From an uncultured Lachnospiraceae bacterium (GTDB taxonomy: Bacteria > Bacillota > Clostridia > Lachnospirales > Lachnospiraceae), in the NCBI GenBank assembly GCA_947177925.1, contig CAMWWJ010000061.1, positions 1 through 12,826 on the forward strand: 12,826 nt of DNA, written 5' to 3'. Every line of letters starts with the position of its first letter. The first letter of the stretch is position 1. The notes beneath the pieces were generated by a model. It saw nothing but the letters and a program-made list of their open reading frames with translations. It had not been told where the DNA came from and did no database searches. Shown here piece by piece: positions 1-4,479 of the stretch. Made by a program: the position numbers and the translations under genes.

Positions 1-4
1 ATTT

Positions 5-289
5 ATGTATGAAGAATATGATTATTTGGAAATAAAAACAGAAGATGTTTTTTTGAAATTAAAATCATCTTTATTGTTGTTGCCAGATTTTATTTTGGGA
101 AACAATCCATTTAAAACTAATTTGAAAATGTATATAGACAATAAACGTAAGGTTGCAGTGATGAAAGATTACATGTTTTGCGAGGATTGTTTTTCAATTG
201 ATTATGATTCGGTAAAATTTAAAGCTAAATCATGTCCAATATGTGGATCAAAGCAATTTAGATTGGTAAATTGTAAGGATGAAATATAG
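5..289 (+). CDS. small zinc-ribbon protein, possibly partial or decayed
   Basis: A 94-residue protein that I do not recognise. Its visible feature is a four-cysteine zinc ribbon near the C-terminus: Cys59 and Cys62 as one CxxC, Cys77 and Cys80 as the other, with 14 residues between. The N-terminal half is acidic and then hydrophobic (a leucine-rich stretch at about 20-31) but too short to call a membrane anchor. The ATG lies only four bases inside the window and no stop lies before it, so the true start could be further upstream and no ribosome site can be judged. After its TAG stop the same frame continues with protein-like sequence through one more stop up to 442, so it may be the front part of a broken gene. 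Codon use is strongly AT-rich, like the rest of the left flank. Confidence 0.5.
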   Translation: MYEEYDYLEIKTEDVFLKLKSSLLLLPDFILGNNPFKTNLKMYIDNKRKVAVMKDYMFCEDCFSIDYDSVKFKAKSCPICGSKQFRLVNCKDEI

Positions 290-576
290 CAATTTGAAGA
301 TGTATATGTTGATTATAAGATATAAAACGCAAATGTTGAGCCAAATCCTGTGGGAAAAGAATTATCACAGATAAAGGACTGGAATCGTTGGATTCAAGAT
401 AACGGGAAGTTAATGCCAAGCGGATGCGAGGTGAAATACTAAGAGAGAGTATTAGAATAAAAAATATAAGCTATGACCGTTTAGTAGATAATGTTAGGTT
501 GGTTTTTAATGGTTTTTGATTGTTAAATATATAAAATCAAATTGGGTAATTGTCAGTTACTCAATTCAAATATGAG
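290..576 (+). other. gene-poor decayed stretch
   Basis: No intact gene is visible here. The frame of the preceding zinc-ribbon gene stays protein-like from 290 to 322, meets TAA at 323-325, and then reads for 38 codons to a TAA at 440-442, including the recognisable word KDWNRWIQDNGKLMPSG. A second short frame overlaps from about 430 to 520. These look like pieces of former coding sequence. No clear promoter, terminator or RNA gene was found. Confidence 0.4.
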
Positions 577-699
577 GTGATAATACATGAAGAAAATGGT
601 AAAATGCGTGCTGAATATGGAAAACATGTTCTGAAAGATTTTCAAGGACGAAAATTTGTACAGGAATTACACAGATTGAAAAGAGCTTTAATACGATAA
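577..699 (+). pseudogene. remnant resembling the N-terminal part of a DUF1016 (YhcG-like) nuclease-family protein
   Basis: The frame read from 577 to the TAA at 697-699 contains EENGKMRAEYGKHVLKD, which resembles from memory the early segment of DUF1016 proteins, where a helix of the type EEQNGKxRAEYGKxLLKEL is common. What follows (about 20 residues) fits that family poorly and then stops, while full members run to about 300 residues. There is no good start codon in this frame with a ribosome site; the neat-looking GAGGTG plus ATG at 587 opens a different frame that ends after 15 codons. I read it as a surviving fragment. DUF1016 proteins are predicted PDDEXK-type nucleases often found near restriction and defence genes, which fits the surrounding remnants. 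The match is by eye only. Confidence 0.4.
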
Positions 700-769
700 A
701 AAGCTAAGTGATAATAAGACAGAAAAAGTTGATACAAGGAAGTTTCACTGATATAATCGATTTCACTAT

Positions 770-1393
770 ATGAGTGAAAGTGGTAAACGGAGTGAAATTA
801 ATGTCTTCAATGGAATGTGTGGCGAAAAATTTCTCAAACTTCCCAACATTCAAAAATATGAAGTTAGTGCATTAACAGAATATGGATTTGTTGCCGCTAT
901 TGAGATGGATGATGGATTTGAGTTTAAAATACATGTGTACACCATGCTAAAATCATATCCATCTAGTGTGATGCAGTTATTAGAGAAACGAGGGGAGGAT
1001 AAGGGAGATTGTGTATTGGTGTCTCCATATATATCGGAAAGAACTGCGGATATATATGAGAAAAACGGTGTTGGATACTTTGATTATGCCGGAAACTGTT
1101 GGTTTGTCGGACATTCTATTTACCTCTCTGAACGGGGAAATAAGAACCTAAGCCCAGAAAGGAGCATAGCGTCAACCTCCATATTTGAGCAATCCGCAGT
1201 GATATCATCTCTGATATTGCGAGAACTTTTTGCAGATATAAAGAAGGTATGGAGGTTAAAGCATCTCTCAGAAACGGTGAAATGCAGTATCGGTCAGGTT
1301 TCAAAGGTAATGGACTTTTTGATAAAAAATGCATGGGCAGAAAAAATGGCAGATGCAGGCTTTGGTACGTTTGATATCTGCATAATGCTTTAG
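770..1393 (+). CDS. AbiEi-like type IV antitoxin / winged-helix regulator, C-terminally truncated
   Basis: A 207-residue protein resembling the AbiEi_2 family, the antitoxin and autorepressor half of type IV abortive-infection systems. The strongest signature is residues 84-110, reading VSPYISERTADIYEKNGVGY and then FDYAGNC, the segment in which this family has a 'pyis...G.gylDl.GNC' pattern. Residues about 140-190 form a likely winged helix (RLKHLSE...SIGQVSKVMDFLIKNAWAEK) for DNA binding. Family members normally continue well past this point, so the protein looks truncated: it ends in an atypical tail and a TAG at 1391-1393, after which the same frame remains open for 33 more codons. No partner nucleotidyltransferase toxin (AbiEii) follows. 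The ATG at 770 lacks a proper ribosome site; the frame is closed upstream by TGA at 749-751, so the start is uncertain. It is probably non-functional or an orphan regulator. Confidence 0.6.
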   Translation: MSESGKRSEINVFNGMCGEKFLKLPNIQKYEVSALTEYGFVAAIEMDDGFEFKIHVYTMLKSYPSSVMQLLEKRGEDKGDCVLVSPYISERTADIYEKNGVGYFDYAGNCWFVGHSIYLSERGNKNLSPERSIASTSIFEQSAVISSLILRELFADIKKVWRLKHLSETVKCSIGQVSKVMDFLIKNAWAEKMADAGFGTFDICIML

Positions 1394-1495
1394 GACTATG
1401 ATGAACTGGTTTGGATATTAATTTCTGAAACACCAATTCGGAAATTTGTTGTTGAAAAAGCGAAGCAGTGTTTAGCCTTTTTGCTATTGATATAG
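1394..1495 (+). pseudogene. open in-frame continuation after the AbiEi-like stop
   Basis: Directly after the TAG at 1391-1393 the same frame reads 33 further codons (DYDELVWILISETPIRKFVV and on) to a TAG at 1493-1495. The composition is protein-like, but I cannot place it in the AbiEi family. It may be the tail of the antitoxin gene cut off by a nonsense change, or foreign sequence joined at a deletion. Confidence 0.3.
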
Positions 1496-1560
1496 TTAAA
1501 AAGTCGGTAGTATATGTTATCTTTGTATGCTTCTGATTTTTAGTTAGAGTAAAACTTTTG

Positions 1561-1589
1561 TTGTACTTCCGGCAGTAAAAAGGTATAAT
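1561..1589 (+). promoter_or_regulatory. sigma-A type promoter of the PIN toxin pair
   Basis: A -35 box TTGTAC at 1561-1566 and a perfect -10 box TATAAT at 1584-1589 are separated by exactly 17 bases. The start of the PIN gene lies 42 bases beyond the -10 box, which fits a short leader. It is one of the best promoters in the window. Confidence 0.75.
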
Positions 1590-1631
1590 AAGAGTAAGCA
1601 GAGCAGTTTATAAACGGAACGGAGGTGTCAG

Positions 1632-2117
1632 ATGAAAAGGCTAAAAGTATATTTGGATACTTCGGTGGTCAGTTATTTGTATCAGAAGGATGCTCCGGAA
1701 AAAATGCAGGATACATTGTCACTTTGGGAACTGTTCAAGGAAGGCGTATATGAAGTTTATGTGTCAGATATTGTTTTCAGGGAGATTGATAGGTGCAGTG
1801 AGGAGAAGTTGAATATTCTTTTGGACTATCTGGATCAGATTGAATATCATGAGGTGGAAACGGACAGCAATACCATTGAACTTGCTGGGAAGTTTATAGA
1901 CTTTGGCATACTAAAGAAAAAAAGTTTTGATGATTGTCAGCATATAGCAGCTGCACTTCTTGCAGGATGCGATGTTATTATTTCGTGGAATTTCAAGCAT
2001 ATTGTCAATGTAAAGACAGTGAAAGGTGTAAAAGTAGTTACGACTCTTGAAGGGTATAAGGATTTGCTGATTTATCCGCCCTCTGTTTTGCTGGAAGAAG
2101 GTGATGATGATGAGTGA
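1632..2117 (+). CDS. PIN-domain (VapC-like) toxin
   Basis: A 161-residue PIN-domain protein, the fold of VapC ribonuclease toxins. The acidic, metal-binding positions expected of the fold are visible: Asp9 in the N-terminal VYLDTSVVSYL strand-turn, Glu51 in the FREID helix, Asp101 in SFDDCQHIAAALL, and the closing SWNFKHI strand at about 118-124. The ATG at 1632 is preceded by ACGGAGGTG, a strong ribosome site with good spacing, and by a good promoter. The last codons overlap the start of a small gene that is probably the antitoxin. Most vapBC pairs have the antitoxin first; here the toxin is first, as in a subset of PIN pairs in Firmicutes. Activity as an RNase is inferred from the family. 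The C-terminal tail is unusually acidic (EEGDDDE). Confidence 0.8.
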   Translation: MKRLKVYLDTSVVSYLYQKDAPEKMQDTLSLWELFKEGVYEVYVSDIVFREIDRCSEEKLNILLDYLDQIEYHEVETDSNTIELAGKFIDFGILKKKSFDDCQHIAAALLAGCDVIISWNFKHIVNVKTVKGVKVVTTLEGYKDLLIYPPSVLLEEGDDDE

Positions 2118-2283
2118 GCCAGTAGTAAGTGAAAGATTTGATGTTGAAGACATTCGGAAGATTCGGGAATATAATTCATTAAGGCATATTCAGATGACAC
2201 CGGAGGAAATTATTGCAGATACAAAAAAAGGGGCTGAAAGAATTAAGAAGATGCTTCAGGAACGTAAATGCGTGAAAGCATAA
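2110..2283 (+). CDS. small putative antitoxin partner of the PIN protein
   Basis: A 57-residue charged protein beginning MSEPVVSERF, with an acidic and basic helical body (DVEDIRKIREYNSLRHIQ, then TPEEIIADTKKGAERIKKML). It has no recognisable DNA-binding domain, but its size, position and overlap with the PIN gene make it the likely antitoxin. The frame opens with GTG at 2101 followed by three consecutive ATG codons (2104, 2107, 2110). The ribosome site GGAAGAAGG at about 2093-2101 lies best for 2107 or 2110, and I chose 2110. It overlaps the end of the toxin gene by 8 bases, so translation is probably coupled. A terminator follows at once. The antitoxin role is inferred from context. Confidence 0.65.
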   Translation: MSEPVVSERFDVEDIRKIREYNSLRHIQMTPEEIIADTKKGAERIKKMLQERKCVKA

Positions 2284-2285
2284 TT

Positions 2286-2324
2286 TAAAAAAAGACATTT
2301 GCTGATTTAGTAAGTGTCTTTTTT
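2286..2324 (+). terminator. intrinsic terminator of the PIN toxin pair
   Basis: A hairpin with arms AAAAAAGACATTT and AAGTGTCTTTTTT (one G-T wobble), a short loop, and a run of six T. It begins three bases after the TAA of the small gene, so it ends this two-gene unit. Confidence 0.8.
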
Positions 2325-2438
2325 GCATCCAAAAGTGGGGAGGTGCTTGTCGCATAACATTCCGGAAAGCCTAGCATGGAAATAATAGGGAAAATCGTTC
2401 AATGGCAAAAGAAAGAGCAGTTGCATATCTTACAAAAC

Positions 2439-2488
2439 CATAAGAAATTCATAAGAATTTCGTCACAAGAATGTGAGAATTTCATAAG
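2439..2488 (+). promoter_or_regulatory. phased CATAAG repeats, candidate response-regulator box upstream of vanG
   Basis: CATAAG occurs at 2439-2444, 2450-2455 and 2483-2488. The first pair is 11 bases apart and the third is 33 bases further, a multiple of 11, so all three face the same side of the helix; the longer word TTCATAAG is shared by the second and third copies. Tandem repeats at about 11-base spacing are typical binding sites of OmpR/PhoB-family response regulators, the family to which VanR belongs. The regulator that would bind is not in the window. The functional reading is inference. Confidence 0.45.
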
Positions 2489-2497
2489 GGAAAGCGG

Positions 2498-2553
2498 AAA
2501 AACAGCTTTTTGATTTCTAGTATGATAATACAGAAATCAAAAGGCTGTTTTTT
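2498..2553 (+). terminator. strong 25-bp hairpin with T run in the vanG leader
   Basis: Arms 2498-2518 and 2532-2552 pair over 21 positions with one G-T wobble; after a single bulged A the stem continues with GTAT/ATAC around a GATA tetraloop, giving about 25 base pairs. The right arm ends in six T (2548-2553), the layout of an intrinsic terminator. The left end is A-rich, so it could work from both strands. It lies 34 bases before the vanG start, so it would block or attenuate any transcript entering from upstream. Alternatively, the near-consensus -10 word TATGATAAT at 2521-2529 in the tip would start transcripts that lack the left arm. Confidence 0.6.
2521..2529 (+). promoter_or_regulatory. 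candidate -10 element of the vanG operon
   Basis: TATGATAAT sits in the tip of the leader hairpin, 32 bases past the last CATAAG repeat. No recognisable -35 box lies at 16-18 bases upstream, which would suit an activator-dependent promoter. A start near 2535 would give a leader of about 50 bases. It could be chance, since the word is also part of a palindrome. Confidence 0.3.
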
Positions 2554-2587
2554 CGTTGAAAAACCGCCCCAAAGGAGGAAATCAAAC

Positions 2588-3634
2588 ATGAATTTAGCAG
2601 TAATTTTCGGAGGCTGTTCCAGTGAATATCCGGTATCCTTACAATCCGCACATGCCATCTTAAGCAATTTAGACAGGGAAAAATATGAAGTATATCCCCT
2701 CGGCATTACAAAAGAAGGCAGATGGTTCCATTATACAGGCAATTACGAAGGAATTTTAAAGGACACCTGGTACGAACAAAAAAAGGACTGTATTCCTGCA
2801 ATCCTCTCCCCGGATAAAACCCATCACGGAATCCTGCAAATGGAATCCAATCAACCAGTTATCATCCCTATGGATGCCGTATTCCCGGTGTTGCATGGAA
2901 AAAACGGAGAAGACGGCACCATGCAGGGACTGATTGAGCTTTCCGGCATTCCCATTATCGGCTGTGATACCCTTTCCTCAGCCCTTTGCATGGATAAGGA
3001 CCGGGCACACAGACTGGCGGCTGCCTATGGAATTTCGGTGCCAAAGGCGGTAGTTTTGGAAAAAGGACAGTGGGAGGAAAAGGAGATGATGAACCAAGTG
3101 GAAGCCCTGGGCTATCCCTTGTTTGTAAAGCCCCTCAGAGCAGGTTCTTCCTTTGGCATCACAAAGGTTAGCGAAAAGCAACAGCTTTCAGCCGCCATAG
3201 AGCAGGCGTTCCAATATGACAGTATCGTTATCGCAGAGGAGAATATTGACGGGTTTGAAGTAGGCTGTGCTGTTTTGGGAAATGAAGAGCTCATTGTTGG
3301 AAGAGTGGATGAAATTGAATTGAGTCAGGGCTTTTTCGATTATACGGAAAAATACACGTTGAAAAGCTCCAAAATCCATATGCCTGCAAGGTTTGATGAA
3401 AAAACGGAAGAAAGAATAAAGGAGACTGCAAAGGTCATCTATAAAGCGCTGGGCTGCAGGGGCTTTGCCAGAGTGGATCTATTTTTTACCAAAACAGGAG
3501 AAAGCGTCTTTAACGAAGTCAATACGATTCCCGGCTTTACCTCCCACAGCAGGTATCCCAACATGATGAAAGGAATCGGCATGTCTTTTGGAGAAATACT
3601 GGACAGACTGATTGAACTGGGGATGAGGCAATGA
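2588..3634 (+). CDS. vanG: VanG-type D-alanine-D-serine ligase
   Basis: An ATP-grasp ligase of 348 residues, very close in length and sequence (from memory) to enterococcal VanG, which joins D-Ala to D-Ser in the cytoplasm to make the altered peptidoglycan terminus with low vancomycin affinity. Visible signatures are the N-terminal VIFGGCSSEYPVSLQSA (5-21), VFPVLHGKNGEDGTMQG (98-114), CDTLSSALCMDKD (126-138), the ATP-binding Lys181 in FVKPLRAGSSFGITK, the omega loop FFDYTEKYTLKSSK (249-262) characteristic of the VanG group, and the metal-binding RVD (Asp297) and FNEVNTIPGFT (308-318). The ATG at 2588 has AAAGGAGG nine bases upstream; the in-frame extension upstream would run through the leader hairpin and is unlikely. 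The gene overlaps vanXY by four bases (ATGA). All key residues are present, so it should be active. D-Ser preference is inferred from similarity and the vanXY-vanT context. Confidence 0.93.
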   Translation: MNLAVIFGGCSSEYPVSLQSAHAILSNLDREKYEVYPLGITKEGRWFHYTGNYEGILKDTWYEQKKDCIPAILSPDKTHHGILQMESNQPVIIPMDAVFPVLHGKNGEDGTMQGLIELSGIPIIGCDTLSSALCMDKDRAHRLAAAYGISVPKAVVLEKGQWEEKEMMNQVEALGYPLFVKPLRAGSSFGITKVSEKQQLSAAIEQAFQYDSIVIAEENIDGFEVGCAVLGNEELIVGRVDEIELSQGFFDYTEKYTLKSSKIHMPARFDEKTEERIKETAKVIYKALGCRGFARVDLFFTKTGESVFNEVNTIPGFTSHSRYPNMMKGIGMSFGEILDRLIELGMRQ

Positions 3635-4479
3635 AAAACATGAAATTACAATATGAAGATATCTTTTCGGGAGATTTGATTTTGGTAAATGAGGAACACC
3701 CGCTTTTCTTTCAGGAAGAAGACATCCCATCATTTTCCCGGAACCTGCAATATCAAGAAACTTTATCAAAGAATTTCTTTCCCCGGACACAGCATCATGC
3801 TCCTTCCTTCATGGCTGTAGATGAAGAATATCCAAATATACTGCTTCAGAAAAAAGCAGCAACGGTGCTGTCCCATATGATACAGGATATCGGCGGCGAA
3901 AAGGAAATCATTCCTGTCAGCGGTTATCGCTCCGGTGAGGAGCAGACCAGAATCTGGGAGGATTCCATAAAAGAAAACGGAGAAGAGTTTACAAGAAAAT
4001 ACGTTGCCCTTCCGGGGCATAGTGAACACCAGACCGGCCTTGCCATTGATCTGGGGCTGAAAAAAGAAGTAATCGACTTTATACGTCCTGATTTTCCCTA
4101 TGAAGGAATATGCGGCAGATTCAGGCAGATAGCGCCGGAATATGGATTTATTGAACGATATGAGAGGGGAAAGGAGCCCATTACCAAAATAGCCCACGAG
4201 CCATGGCATTTTCGCTATGTGGGATACCCCCACTCCAAAATCATGAAGGAACAGGGGATTTCCTTAGAGGAATATATCGAAATGCTAAAGGAATTTCCCA
4301 TGGAGGAACAACACTATTTCTATGAAAAAGAGGCGGGAAGGCAGGCGGAAGTATTTTTTGTGCCCCTTTCCAAAAAGAAAAAAGCGATGCTTTCCATACC
4401 GGAAGAATGTCTGTATCAGATTTCCGGCAATAATGTGGACGGCTGTATCGTTACTATCTGGAGGAATGAACATGCTTAG
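3631..4479 (+). CDS. vanXY: VanXY-type D,D-dipeptidase/D,D-carboxypeptidase (M15)
   Basis: A zinc peptidase of the M15 (VanY/VanX) family, 282 residues, without a signal peptide, so cytoplasmic as expected for VanXY enzymes. It removes D-Ala-D-Ala dipeptide and the terminal D-Ala of existing precursors, so that D-Ala-D-Ser precursors prevail. The zinc ligands are visible: His133 and Asp140 in GHSEHQTGLAID, and His193 in the HEPWHFRYVG motif, with Glu190 the catalytic base. The substrate-binding VSGYRS segment is at 96-101. The enzyme domain ends near 222; about 60 more residues follow, including the SGNNVDGCIVTIW segment (265-277), an extension I recall from clostridial VanY-like proteins rather than from the shorter enterococcal VanXY. 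The start overlaps the vanG stop (ATGA) and the end overlaps vanT by eight bases, so translation is coupled. The dual activity is inferred from family and context. Confidence 0.9.
   Translation: MKNMKLQYEDIFSGDLILVNEEHPLFFQEEDIPSFSRNLQYQETLSKNFFPRTQHHAPSFMAVDEEYPNILLQKKAATVLSHMIQDIGGEKEIIPVSGYRSGEEQTRIWEDSIKENGEEFTRKYVALPGHSEHQTGLAIDLGLKKEVIDFIRPDFPYEGICGRFRQIAPEYGFIERYERGKEPITKIAHEPWHFRYVGYPHSKIMKEQGISLEEYIEMLKEFPMEEQHYFYEKEAGRQAEVFFVPLSKKKKAMLSIPEECLYQISGNNVDGCIVTIWRNEHA

Noticed and set aside
1455..1490. Possible terminator after the AbiEi-like gene
   Set aside because: AAAAAG and CTTTTT can pair but the stem is weak, almost all A-T, and the loop is long.
2376..2513. 45-codon frame upstream of vanG
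   Set aside because: It has only a weak ribosome site, no recognisable product, and coincides with the repeats and hairpin, which explain the sequence better.
2510..2587. In-frame extension of vanG upstream of 2588
   Set aside because: It would translate through the leader hairpin and lacks a ribosome site, while 2588 has AAAGGAGG and matches the family length.
4322..4471. Long upstream extension of vanT
   Set aside because: It lies wholly within vanXY in another frame, encodes a basic low-complexity stretch, and the GGAGG site favours 4472.
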